The notes: generated by a model not told the origin, from the sequence alone. Positions 7,640-19,377 are shown, counted from the stretch's first letter. The stretch: DNA of 20,479 nt from Pelargonium nanum (GCA_036897485.1 JAYMTF010001953.1:1-20479); one strand, 5' to 3'. Made by a program: numbers and translations.

Positions 7640-10600
7640 CTACATCCAATAGTAAACTTCGTTACAGCTTTTTTATCTTGAATATCCGATTACAAAGTTT
7701 GAGATTCACAAATACGATATACATGCTGATAAAAAAAAACAATCAAATACAATATAAATATGGTTTTCATTTCATGCATGATTGTGGAATCATAGGCAGC
7801 AAGTAATCGATTTCTATACATAGGAACGTGGAAACTCAAACTAGTATGTACTCCTTCTGTTCCGCAACGAGTGTTTTCTTATGTTTTTAGGAAGTTAGTT
7901 ATGCATGAATTATCAATACTATCCCTATAATATGTTGGTGATATAAATGTGATTTTCATGCATGATTGTGGAATTATATGCAACAAGTAATCGATTTCTA
8001 TACATAAGAAACATGGAAACTAGTAAGTACACATTTTGGGACGGAGGACGTAAACATTTATTTATATAGGATGTTCTCATTTTGGGACGGAAGGAGTAAA
8101 TTTATTTATATGGGAAGCTCGTGACTCGGATGTATACTTACACTGGAAGATGGAAACCCGTACTTCCTCTTGATTTGATCAACTGAATCAACCTTCTCAT
8201 CTTGTTGCGTTTCCTTAGTGGAAGGTTTCTCGTTCTTGGTCTTCATCTGTTTCAGTTTACCTGGCATAAGGTGAGTATTTTGATCAGTGTCCCGTAGATC
8301 CCACAAAATCTTTTAATTTATGTTTTGTGTACAAATTTCACAGATAAAGTTTGCGTGGTAACAACATTTGGTTGCGTTTGGATTAGAATTTTTGTTTAGG
8401 AGTGAGAATCAAGAATCGGAATGAAAATAAGATTCAAATTGTTCATGTTTGGATTAAATATTTTTGGTAATGACCCAGGAATGAGAATCTCATTCTCATT
8501 ACCGTTCTTGCTTCCCATTCCAATTTTTGTTAATCCAAATGGTACCTTGTTTCAGCGATCATATCATTTCATCAACAGTAGTCAGTTGACACAGAATCGA
8601 CAGAACCCAGATACAATACAAATGCTGGTACTGACCTTTGAAAGCCTGAAATTTGCTCGCCAGTTTCTGCGTATTAAGAGCGGCCAACATGTTTTGTTCT
8701 TTAGGTTTCTCCTCAGGAACGTCAATATCAATGTCAATGTCATCTTTACAATGAAAGAGCATGTACATCACAAAGTCAAAAGCCATCCAATACAAGAAAA
8801 TATAAAACAAGCGTAATCGAGACTCGTACCTATGTCTAAATAGTCATCATCTTTCTCCATGGCCTGGTTATTCTCCTCAGCCTCATCGGGGAAATTAGCA
8901 GTTGATAAGATCCTCGTGAGTTCCTCAATGCTCTCACTTGGATCTTCTGTCTCCACATCCGCTACAGGCTTCGCTTTACTTCCTTTTATATCTTTAATGA
9001 CCGAGCTAAACAAACCCTGGCATGGTAAATTATGTAAAATAAATTGGCACTGCATTTGCTGGGATGTCATATCAAAGTTAAAACAATTTTAATACACATT
9101 TACCTTCTTCTTTTCCTTTTGGACAACGGGTACTGAGACATGCCCTTCTTGCGGATAGATTAGATCTTTTTTATAGACTTGGCTGATGGTATCCAAAAGC
9201 CTGGTACGATAAGAATCAAAGCATATGATACGATATTAAAATGTTGATGATATCCGATACTATCTTGTTGTTTTTTGTTGAGCAACCTTGAGCCCCCAAA
9301 ATGTAACTTAATGTGAAATTAGAAACACTAAAGAACCATGCCAAAAATATGGGAAAAACAACAACTATGACCTACTTTGATTGAGAGCTACATTTATCTC
9401 CTATAGCAACTCATGCTCTCTTTTTTTCTTTCTTCTTATTCTTTTTTTTTTCAACAGTCCTATTTTGTTGTTTATAAAGTGCTCTTAGAGTTTTCAAGAA
9501 CAATAAATTGTACTCCCTCCCCGAGTGTCATGTTTCGTTTGCAATTTTGTTCTCCCAAATTGTTACTTAAAAGTGAAGGTACCATACCTAAATGTTTCCT
9601 TTCGCCCCGAAACTGAAACAACAAACATCTCCTGATCACCGTTCACCTGTTCCAAAGGATATTAAGCAGTTAATGTAAACATTTCCAAATTCGGGTTCTC
9701 AATAAGCATGCTCGTAACAGCGAGATATGCTGTCATACCATAACAATTTCTCCATCCGATGAAGAGCAGACTGAATTATCAGATAACGAGCTTGGCTTTG
9801 AGGTGGAACTTGTGAAACCTCTAATGGAAGTTTCCTTTATTAAGGATAGCTCTGGAAGAGATCTAGCATTATACAAAAGGAGTTCAGGTTAGGCTACTAA
9901 TTACATCACTTCTATCTCAATATAAGAATGTGTGTAGCACTGACTTATATAGTTATATGTATTTTAAACATTTGATTGGTGTGAGATGTACTTAAATCAT
10001 AGGTCCGCTACATGGAGATAATGATTCACATAATATGGCAGCGAAACACTCACAACATACATGATATGGACAAATAATTGTAACTATGACTATACTGGTT
10101 CTTTTATAATCATCATGTAAAAGGTAATTACTCATAACTTGGTATAAATATAAATTTATGGAAACTGGCGTACACAGAGCAAGTGTCATCATTACCTTAT
10201 TTCAATTTTTCCGCTAGTGAAAAGGAGTATTAGGCCAGCATCAGAGTGACTGTAGAATGTGGATGCCCAGCAACAAGAAGAGGAATGGTATTTCTTCTTG
10301 TAGAGCACCTTCTTAATCCCCTATACACAAAACAAACAAATGAAAATCAGGCATCACCTACATTTATGTTGTAACATGAGTGTCTACACAAATACCTCGC
10401 AATGCGGGCCAGGCAAAAAAATAAACTTGTTTTTATCGGGCAACATTTCATCAGTCGTAGGGCCGATAAAAAGTTGCAAAATAGGAAGCGTGAGTTTTTT
10501 GGCTCGGCCCGCGGCCCAAATTGCTAGGTCTACCTACACATTAAAAAAAAGGACTACCTGAATAATGTGTGTCAAGGAATAGACATATACAGCTTTCTCT

Positions 10601-13600
10601 GAACACAGCAATAATGATGGTTGTTTTGGTGTCATTTCTGCGCCATTGCTTGCATTTGTACCTCTGACCATATTATCCTGCAACCCATCTGTGCAAACAT
10701 TTCACTGCATATGATTCCTTATGATGCTTTCGATATTGTCAATAACAAAGTTACAAAATCTGAACAGAAGTGCTTACCCAAAACCTGTGCATACAATGCC
10801 ATAGACGGTTTCTTTGGACGAATGATGGCAGTGCTCAGGGTGCTACCAGTATCACTATCAAGGGCTAAACATGATGAATCCTTAGTTGCTACCACTAAAA
10901 CATTCTTCTCAAAGCCTTGCACACTGCAGGTTTCAAATTGCAGAGAAATGATGCCTGTACAAATTTCAGTTGCGATATGTTTTTCATATAGTTGAGTCGG
11001 ACCTTCTATATCAATCACTGAAACCTGTAAGGGAAACAGATGGATATATATTATACTCACAACTTGGATCCATAATTTCTGATTTAAACAAATCAAATAG
11101 ATGAAACATCATCATGACTTACAGAACCAAAGCTTATTAAAAGAACCATTCAAACTGTGTTAGTAAAAGGACTTCAAGTTTGCAAGTTTAGAGGATAACA
11201 AAATAAAGGCTGCACATAATTATGACGCACAAGTATCAAATCCCAAATAAGCAGTAGTGAAATTTACTAGGGATACTTTAGTAGGCATGAATCACTTACA
11301 TATCCTTTATCTGATCCAACAGCGAGCTGTCCTGAGCTGGGTCTTATGTCTAAACAAAGCACAGGACCATTAACCTTGATAAGTTTCATACTCTGGATGA
11401 CATGATTATTTCCTTTCCTTGAACTCCCTGGTAACAATATGCAGTATGAGGTTACTCAAAAACTGGTATCAGTAAGATGTTAAGATGGAAAATGGGTTTA
11501 GAATTGTATTTACATATATATTTTTTTTAATTTAAATTTACATTCATGAGAAAAAAAACTAAATTGTGCTGATAATACTGATATTTTTCAAGCTAGTTCA
11601 ATGTGCTTCTATCACATTTGAGTTGGTTAATGCGTCAATAGCAGAGGTTTAACCCAACACAAAAAGGTCCCTGTAATAACAATAATATATTTTGTATTTA
11701 ATCAGATCCTTGATTCCTTGCAATACCTTGGAGACTCAAAAAACTGCTTTCTGTGGAATATGGCTCAGGTTTAAATTTAAAGATGCGGACCTGCAGATCA
11801 TATACATTGTGAGAAAAAGCTATCAAATAACTTTAACCATATCAACCATTTATAATAAATCAATAAACAGTGGAACTCTACCATTCCACTTTGATCTCCA
11901 GAAACAAGAAGCCGAGCATTTCCATCAAAATACAATGTTGTCACCGCAATACCGCTCAAAGAAAAATCATCCTCACTCTGCATAATGGGGCCAGCAGAAT
12001 CATTCACAATAGGTAGACAAAAATCTTAATACTTCCAACAGATTCGCAAACAAGTCAACTCCTTAAGCAGAGAATTCCCATCCTCTCTTCACTTTACATA
12101 TGTTCTCTTACCAATTTTGTTTTGAGCCAAAAACAATTAGTGGTAATTACAAAACTAGATAATATGAAACTGGGCAGAAATCATCTTTCGAAACTTGTTA
12201 GCAGAAATTACTGTGTCAATATACCTGTTGCTTAAGGGATAATATTGGGAGAAAAAGTGGACAGGAGAGATCCCAAAAGTTTATGGATCCATCACTGTGC
12301 CCAGTAATGTACAAGTTCTTAACTTTAGTAAACCCACTGAAGCTGGCCAAACTTGAGTGAGCTCCATCTTTTGGCTTTGTCTCAAAAGGAAGTAGTGGAG
12401 GAACACTTTTTGCCAACAAAGCATAATTCTGCATACGACAAAAAAAAAAAAAAGACAGAATCATATAATTTAATTATGAGAAACAAATATGTAACTCTGA
12501 CAAGAATTTTGTCCAGGCCACGATAAATTATTCGTTTATATTACCTCATCTGTATGAGATAATAAATATTTGTTGTTGGTGATGAATTTGGCTATAGTGA
12601 TGCTTGAATCAGAAACTGGCATTTTCACCACAAGCTCCTTTGGAAGTGAAGGTGACCTAGATTGTGATTGCAGAAGATACTTTTCAATCACACAATCATC
12701 GTAAGCATAGATGTGTCCTGATTTACCAAGCAGTAGTAAAGAATCTTGTTTATGCTTGCTTTGATCACTAGAGCTTAAAATGATCTCCATGTCAACACAA
12801 GACTCGGGTAAATGAAGTCCCAACTTTATTGTGCGAGTTTCAGTTTGCTCGTTCAATAAGATAATCTGCAAGATTGTTATTTGAAACTGTTACTAAAATT
12901 GATAAAAAAAACAAAGGACTAGTATCAGCATGATATTCTAAAACATTGGAAAGAGTGTACATCCCTCCTATTTGTCTGTGACTGAGTTTCCAGCTTCGAT
13001 CAGTAGCTTAAATAGAACCCAAACCAATGAACAAACTTTGTTGATTTTTCCAGAAATAGTTGACTTCTCTTGCAATAAGTACTCGGGCCCGGACTAAGGA
13101 TTTAGCTTAAGGCAGGTGGAAATAAACTAATCTAACGCATATAATGATGTACATGCAAAATTACATTTTAACACATAAAATTAACAATAGATATGATTCC
13201 ATTTATCAAGACAATCTACAGACATTTTAACTAACTTTTTGTCACTACTCAACAAAGTTTCTGCTTTATTTTCCTTTTTTCCTTTCAGTTTTTCACTTCA
13301 AATCCATTACATAAGAATCTTTTTATGTGAGTTTCTTCAAGGATAGTTTGTTTCACCAGTAATCTAAGGGTTTCTCTCATTAAGTTTTATCTAACACAAG
13401 ACATATCCATCCTTAGCTACGACATTAAGATCCTATATGGAGAATATTCCTGAACAGAAGCTAGCAGAGAGTCCATTGTTAAGGAAATACACAAAGAGCT
13501 AGTTTGAGAACAAGATTGGAAATGCACATTGCACAAAGATAAGAAGCATTTTGAGGTTAAAATATAAATTTATTTGCAACATTGGCGTACATAATGATGA

Positions 13601-16600
13601 AAATATAGCATCCAAATACCTGCAACAGGTTGGCAGATGCAAAGTCGGAAGCACCCATCACATATAATCGACTTGCCTTTCCATCAGCATAAGCCCATTT
13701 CAAAGATGCTATAGGAATTTTGTCCGACCTAAATGCAAGATTGAGTTTACAAACAGGAGCAGTGGGAGTGCCACTTTCAGGAGCAGATTCAATCCTTGGA
13801 CTTTGGGTAGTAGGAATACTCCATATTAATAACTCTCCATTGTTGTATCCAACAGAAACTTTACTTCCAAAAGGACATGCCCAACATGCAGAAGTCACTT
13901 TCTTCATTTCATGCTGTTGTGTCTGCAGCACATTTCCACCAGCTGTGAAAACAGATTTGCTTTCTTTAATATCCCATAATGTTATTAGGCCATCTCTGAA
14001 TATTATAAGCACCCTGCATTGACAAAGATTACCTCAAAAACCAATTTTACAATATACACCTGAATGCTATAAAGGTGTTAGCACACAGAAGATATATAAA
14101 TCCTCTTGACAGTTTATGAAAATAGTTTAAAGTGTGCATTGGAGATCAACGATCGGAACAGCTAGAAGCACTTTCATGGAACTCAATGTTACTTCCAAAG
14201 CAACACATGCATGGATGAGGTTTTGAGGTGCTAATTGCTAAATATTGATACAGTGTACAACCGTGTAAAATAAGCTAATTCAGAATATGTGGTCACTCTA
14301 AAGGTGTAAGTCTGTTGATGTTTCCATCCATACAACGGATGGTACAAAAGTTAACAAAACAGAAAAAACCAACAGGTTGCGAGACTACCTCTTGCTTTCA
14401 ACTGTTGGTTGAGGCAGTATATGAGTCACAGCAGTATCAGCAGAAACTTCAGTTTGAGTCCCTGAATGTAATGTGCGATCAAGTTACATAATGACATCAA
14501 ATGTTAGCTAGAACGGAAGATAAGAAAAGGAGAAAGAACTTGGAGATGAAATATGATGTATCTCACCATGAGACACTGAGCAAGGTATAATATATTTCAT
14601 CTTTACTATGTGGGATGGTTCTTGGTCAAGCTTTAAGACAAATACATTTCCAACAGAATCCCCAACAAACCTGCAAGCATAATTACACACATCACTATCT
14701 TGAATGCAATGCTTGTGTTTATTTTCAAAATGCCTGATTTGGAAGTTACTTACAGAAAGAAACTATGTTTCATGACTGTAAAAGACGTAATTTCTGTCTT
14801 TAAAGCATCCACATGAGACAACAGCTTCTTCTCTATGTCCCAAACCTAGTAATTTCCACTTTGAAAATTAGATGCCAGTATCATATTTGAACACAGAACA
14901 TAAAATATATATGTACACACATATAGCCACACAGTAAGTTCACATCAAGCAGCTGGACTAGACTTGAGAAGATCTTGCAGCAAAGACAAGAAAATCAGAG
15001 GCAACCCTAACTAACAAAAAGGAGCATTCATCTACTGTAATAACTTGCCTCGATTTGGTTCTTGGAAGTTACATTTAGAAGAATGCCTTGGTTCTCAACA
15101 AACTGAAAATAAACACCATGACTGATATTAGTTTATCAATAGCCTAGGCATATTGATAATATACAACTTTCAGGCCTTATCAAAATGCATATGCATGATA
15201 ACAATAGTTGTTATAGGGGAAGGAGGGTCATTTGATACCTGTAAAAATTTGCTTGGCACGGCCTCGTTAGATTCAAGTAGAGCTTGAGTGTTACCTGTTC
15301 CAAACAATTTAATTTGGCCATCCCTAAGGAAGAAAAGAGAAAAGCATCAAGTGAAACAGTTTCAGATCTACTTTTAACAAAATGCAAATGGTTAGAATTT
15401 GCTCAAAAGGAACACAGGTACTCACAACATTACAAGTTAAAGTTTCCAAGTTTTTTGAACTAAAAGAATGGCATTTGACATTCTAGACAGAACTGTAAAT
15501 GCCCAATATGAGGCAAAATGCCACCATCTTAATCAATTAAAACAAAACAAACAGAACCGACAAGGATAATTGTCTTCACTGCTTCATTTCCATGATACAT
15601 CTTTGTGACTGTTATGTACCACTAATGATAAATTAGACTATAAAGCAACACATACCTTTGACTAACAGAGAAATAAATGTACATGAATCTACCATAGGAG
15701 GTACAGAAAAGATAACTTACTTTGTGGCAATGGCTAGTATCTTTTGAATGGAGTCATAGGCAAACTTGGTTGATCCCGATGGGATCCCATAATGGAATAC
15801 CAGATTTGGGTCTACATCATTGAATTTAAGGCCATCAGAAAGTCCTCCAGGCTGCAAATTAAAGCATTTGGTGGTGTTAATACCAGAAAATTATACATTG
15901 ACAACAGTCCATTTAGCAAGACAATTACAAAGTGACGGCAATTTGAAGCATCTAAGAAAATGCTGGTTCATGTATATGTTAAATCAGATTACTTTTTTAG
16001 CCAATCGGTTTTTGTTCATCAAGCATGAAAGTAATCCCAAGTAACAGACGAATCAATGCCCCACTTTAAATCGTTAGCTAAAATTCTAATGACTTGTAGA
16101 ATAATGCTTACATTCCTGAGAATTATGTGATATTCTGGATCACAGAAGCAACCAGACCAACTACGCTAAGAATCAGATCACTGTTTAAGCCAATCGACTT
16201 CTGTTCACCAATCATGAAAGTAATCCCAATTGATAATACTCAAATCAATGCCCCACTTTAAAACGTTAGCTGAAATTCTAATGACTATTAGAGAACAATG
16301 CTTACATTCCTGAGAATTATGTGATATTATGGACCACAGAAGCAAGTGAATATTGATAAAACTGTTATTTGTTAGGACTTTGACATAACTTCACTATATT
16401 TTCTTCCCAATTATGCTTAGTTTACAAGTTGCTGTTGCATCTGGTAGACATGAGGCCTCCCTGCTTGCCGTGTGTGCCAATATTTAAGGAGAATCTTATT
16501 TGTCTATGGCCCACACTCACTATCTTGTGTGGGAGAATTAACCTCCTTCAAGATTTGGAACACTAGCTAATTCCAAGAAAAAAATTCCTTTTTTCTTGGC

Positions 16601-18310
16601 ATTTGTCCAGAAAATTCTATACACTTATTCTCATTTAACTTGAACAAGATGTCTGGAACTCTTTTTAGATGCCAATCAAATTATTCAAGGAATTAGTAAA
16701 GTGCAAGTGCAACTACTTGATGAGAAGAAACAATAAAATCTAGGAAAATAGAACTCCATCAATAACTATTTTTTATATTATATTATAATATGATGATATA
16801 GCCATATAGCCTATAGGTAACTAAAAATTAAAAATAAATAAAGAGCCAGCATTTTTTTTTTGCAAGAGAAAATAAATGTGAGGACACGTGGATGACATAG
16901 ACTGGATCTAGTGATGGGCCTCAAAATGACAAACCCATTTCTTTAAGAATCAGACATTGCAATTGCAGACTATGTACAATACTGTGGGTCCAATGAAACT
17001 GGTCTTCCAATTTAATACAACCACCGTCCAAATCCATCACATGGACTGGACATGTAATATGTTTGACTATAATTTAATCCCAATTTATTTTATATCATTT
17101 ACAAAAGCAAAAAAATAAAAATAAATAAGTTGTAAAGTGACCCTGGATAATGCCTACTTTTTTCCACAGGAGATTGTGGTGAATGACCTATCAAATATCA
17201 ACACTTTATTTGTATTAGGTAGATTGAAATTAGGTCTAACTTACCAATAAAAAATCACACAAAAGTGCTCTAATTCAGCAACTGATTGATTATTATTAAA
17301 TTCATCCCCTTCTCATAAAAATAAATAAATATCTTAATTTGATCCATTTTAAAATTGCAACAGTTCAAAGAAATCATTTTCGTAACATCATTATATTCTT
17401 TATTTCTTTTTATTTTTGTTCATTAAATGGGACAAAAATGGTTATTGAGACCACACTCAATTGGGAAATTTAATTTCTGGCAAGAGATCACACTTGTTTT
17501 GGTAAATATTCCATCAAAATTCTGAATACTTCCACCAATTAGAATGCAAATAAAGTACTGGTTGCGTGGTGTGACCACCAAACACATGTCTTTATGTGGA
17601 GTAATTTCTGGTTTCCCAAACATTGATTACTCCCTTTAAGGATAAGATCAATTATATTCTATTTTTGGCAGTTCATTTTGAATTATCATATACTGCTTCT
17701 AATTATAGAGATTTGGTAGTAAATTTAGTTTTCTATCACAGTCACATACAAAGCATTTGAAGTCAGAGTATACTGATCTGACATTTTTTTCAAAAAAAAT
17801 TCCTCAGATGAATCTCCAAACAAACCAGAAACCAATCCTCCTTTGCAAGAAAATAAGCTCGAGATTCGGACTCAAATCATAAACTTAAAGAATAAAAAAT
17901 GTAGAAAAATAGAAAATGAAAAGCACCTGGAGGCTTGAGCACCCTCAGTTCATGAATCTAACCTAAAGCATCATCATTAGAATTTCCTTTTTAAAATTTC
18001 AAAAATAAACTAATATGCAGAGTCTAATGATAAACATTTAACACAGAGATTTCAAATTAAAACAGTAACATCATTTTTCTTTACAATAATCTTACTAATT
18101 TTGAAAAATGTACTGAAAAGGACACAAGAAAACTTGCAGAAACTGAAATGCTAGTTAACTGAAGAACGATCAACGGTCCAATAATCATCTAACTAATCAG
18201 CCGGGTAATCCACATGAAATCATCACAGAAATTCAGCAAAATCAGAAGAAGAGATCAGAGAGATCGCGTACCTTCTTCAGCGAAGCCTTGTCGACGAGCT
18301 TTTTGAACAT
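7384..18310 (-). CDS. Tomosyn/Lgl-like WD40 protein with C-terminal R-SNARE-like motif (24 exons, 1038 aa)
   Basis: Exons in coding order: 18310-18272, 15851-15721, 15323-15239, 15102-15049, 14845-14754, 14670-14567, 14461-14389, 14013-13620, 12865-12545, 12428-12225, 11977-11882, 11790-11727, 11427-11300, 11024-10778, 10688-10558, 10320-10196, 9862-9739, 9646-9588, 9200-9104, 9016-8830, 8743-8636, 8260-8142, 7639-7580, 7458-7384. The 3117 nt keep frame. It starts MFKKLVDKASLKKPGG. WD40-type strands run through about residues 45-770 (DGQIKLFGTG, IEVWDIEKKL, LITLWDI, ITGHSDGSINFWDL, LAVGSDKGYVSVID). Residues about 805-990 are polar, and about 995-1038 form the SNARE-like helix with a central Arg (INLRTTEM). 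The closest known plant proteins are Arabidopsis TYN1/TYN2 (tomosyn-like); the family binds SNAREs in the cytosol and limits vesicle fusion. No membrane segment is seen. Confidence 0.94.
7752..8027. repeat. Direct repeat pair of about 85-95 bp flanking and inside a Stowaway element
   Basis: The segment 7752-7848 recurs at about 7941-8027. Shared words include CATGCATGATTGTGGAAT, CAAGTAATCGATTTCTATACATA and GGAAACT, with about 85-90% identity. The offset is about 184 bp. The first copy ends where the left end of the MITE begins, and the second ends where a right-end-like sequence begins. Confidence 0.8.
7851..8096. mobile_element. Rearranged Stowaway-type MITE in tomosyn intron 22
   Basis: The left end CTCCTTCTGTTCC follows TA at 7849-7850. 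The right end GGGACGGAAGGAG precedes TA at 8097-8098. These are the inverted termini and TA target duplication of Tc1/mariner-type Stowaway MITEs. A second right-end-like sequence (ACATTTTGGGACGGAGG) lies at 8031-8047. A unit of about 46 bp that includes the right terminus and a TAAA(C)ATTTATTTATAT flank is repeated at 8031-8076 and 8077-8120. The element has no coding capacity. Confidence 0.75.
8370..8546. mobile_element. Palindromic MITE in tomosyn intron 21
   Basis: The left end (GGTTGCGTTTGGATTAG, 8370-8386) is the near inverse of the right end (TTAATCCAAATGGTACC, 8530-8546). Subterminal GAATGAGAAT / ATTCTCATTCC words are also inverted, so most of the 177 bp can fold back. Its first 55 bp match the sequence beginning at 20395 closely, so at least two members of this family are in the window. 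The target-site duplication is unclear here (TTT/TTG). The superfamily is not certain; a PIF/Harbinger-like origin is possible. Confidence 0.7.
10382..10533. repeat. GC-rich inverted repeat in tomosyn intron 15, possible MITE
   Basis: GCAATGCGGGCC near 10400-10410 is roughly inverted by GGCCCGCGGCCCAAATTGC near 10505-10523, with GGGCC words also inside. GTCTAC occurs just outside on both sides (10382-10387 and 10529-10534). The GC content is far above the neighbouring intron. This fits a small hAT-like non-autonomous element, but the ends are not firm. Confidence 0.4.
15047..15048 (-). other. Non-canonical GC splice donor of tomosyn intron 4
   Basis: Exon 4 ends ...AACCAAATCGAG and the intron starts GCAAGTTATT. 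The next exon begins GTTTGGGACATAG after ...TTACTAG. Joining at GC gives the WD40 strand SKNQIEVWDIEKK in frame. The nearest GT, four bases on, would shift the frame. GCAAGT is the usual extended consensus of GC-AG introns handled by the major spliceosome. Confidence 0.8.
15982..16345. repeat. Tandem duplication of about 170 bp inside tomosyn intron 1
   Basis: Copy 1 is 15982-16151 and copy 2 is 16171-16345. They share AATCAGAT, AGCCAATCG, CATGAAAGTAATCCCAA, AATCAATGCCCCACTTTAAA, CGTTAGCT, AAATTCTAATGACT, AATGCTTACATTCCTGAGAA and ACAGAAGCAA in order, about 90% alike with small indels. No inverted termini are visible. It is a local duplication within non-coding intron sequence. Confidence 0.85.
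16346..18160. other. Remainder of long tomosyn intron 1
   Basis: Intron 1 runs from 18271 down to 15852 (2420 bp), far longer than the other introns of this gene. This part is AT-rich, with no supported exon, ORF or transposon terminus. Long first introns in plants can hold expression-enhancing signals, but none is identified here. Confidence 0.5.
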
Positions 18311-19075
18311 TTGCTTAAACGGTGTTTCCGGCAGGAAATTTTGATCGGAGAAATCGAATCCCGACTCACAGAAGCAGAGAAACTACGATTTCGCGAATCC
18401 AGACACTGATTGAAGTGCGAGAAATGTGAGCGAGTTACTCAATGAGAGATCAATTCAACACATACAATCCAACAATCATCTAAAAAACTAAACAGCAGGC
18501 TAATACATAAGAAATCCAGACACGGAGATTCAACAAAATCCAAAGAAGAGATCATAGAGATCACTTACCTTCTTCAGTGAAGCCTTGATTAAACTGTGTT
18601 TCTGATCGGAGCGATCGAATTCGCACTCACACAGAAGTAGAGAAGCTGAAATTTCGCGAATCCAGACAGTGATTTGCTTCCTGATAATCTAGGAAGACAA
18701 AGAGTGAGGTCAGAGAAATGCGAGCGATCGTCACAGACTCAGCGAGAAATCAACGGTTCAACAACTAAAATCCAACAATCATATAAAAAAACAAAACCGC
18801 AGGCTAATGCATAAGAAATCAAGACACAGAGATTCAACAAAATCCAAAGAAAAGATCATAGAGATCGCTTACCTTCTTCAGTGAAGCCTTGTCCGAATAA
18901 ACTGTGTTTCCGGCAAGAAATTTTGATCGGAGCGATCGAATTTGTACTCACACAGAAGTAGAGAAACTGCAATTTCACGAGTCCAGACAGTGATTTGCTT
19001 CGTGATAACCGACGAAGACGACGAGTGAGGTGCGAGAAATGTGAGTGAGTCACTGAGTCAGCGAGTGAGAGAGAG
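18161..19075 (-). repeat. Three tandem copies of the tomosyn first-exon/leader region
   Basis: Copies span about 18161-18444, 18445-18743 and 18744-19075. The splice donors (CTGAAGAAG before GTA) sit at 18271, 18568 and 18872, giving periods of 297 and 304 bp. Shared words include CAACAATCATC, TAAGAAATC.AGACAC, GATTCAACAAAATCCAAAGAA, CCTTCTTCAG.GAAGCCTTG, ATCGAAT, GAATCCAGACA and GCGAGAAAT. Only the gene-proximal copy has the start-codon segment (MFKKLVD codons). In the other two, the corresponding 20-25 bp between GCCTTG and TAAAC(G/T)GTG is missing. The distal copies could act as non-coding alternative first exons or be inert. Confidence 0.9.
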
Positions 19076-19183
19076 AAGAGGACGGTTGATTACAGTTTCT
19101 TATGTTGAGGTTCAGGACAAAAAGACGAAGATCGGTTTCTTTAATAGGCAAAAAAAATTGAGGGTTAAGATCAGAGGTTGGTA

Positions 19184-19377
19184 CACGTGGACGGAGATTA
19201 GGTGTCTAGTCGTTGAGAGTAAGAAGTTGTGTTGACTATGTGAAAACGACAATGGGAAAGACAAAGCTCAGATATGCCACGTCAGTGAGTGTCCTGGTCG
19301 AGTCAAAAGCCTACACGTGGCATGACTGTAATGAAGTGTGGGACCAGCAATATTTCCATATTTTTGGTACACGTGGC
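19184..19377 (-). promoter_or_regulatory. Tomosyn upstream region with three G-boxes and an ACGT box
   Basis: CACGTG palindromes lie at 19184-19189, 19314-19319 and 19370-19375, each preceded by TA (TACACGTGG). The last two read CACGTGGC, the ABRE core. TGCCACGTCA at 19275-19284 is TGACGTGGCA on the gene strand, identical to the box in the HMGB promoter. All four lie within 200 bp, just upstream of the distal first-exon copy. They are binding sites for bZIP or bHLH factors; ABA or light response is inferred only. Confidence 0.6.

Noticed and set aside
8421..8816. Open frame of 131 codons on the + strand
   Set aside because: It overlaps tomosyn exon 21 on the other strand and runs through a MITE; it is antisense to real coding sequence.
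9509..9531. Stowaway-like start TACTCCCTCC
   Set aside because: No matching right terminus with TA was found nearby; at most a solo end.
12436..12455. A-run that might be a poly(A) tail of a retroposed sequence
   Set aside because: On the gene strand it is the poly-T tract just before the acceptor of exon 10, which explains it.
18856..19053. Minus-strand frame of 65 codons over the distal first-exon copy
   Set aside because: It reads the KASLKK codons in the wrong frame and crosses the splice donor, so it is not an alternative N-terminus.
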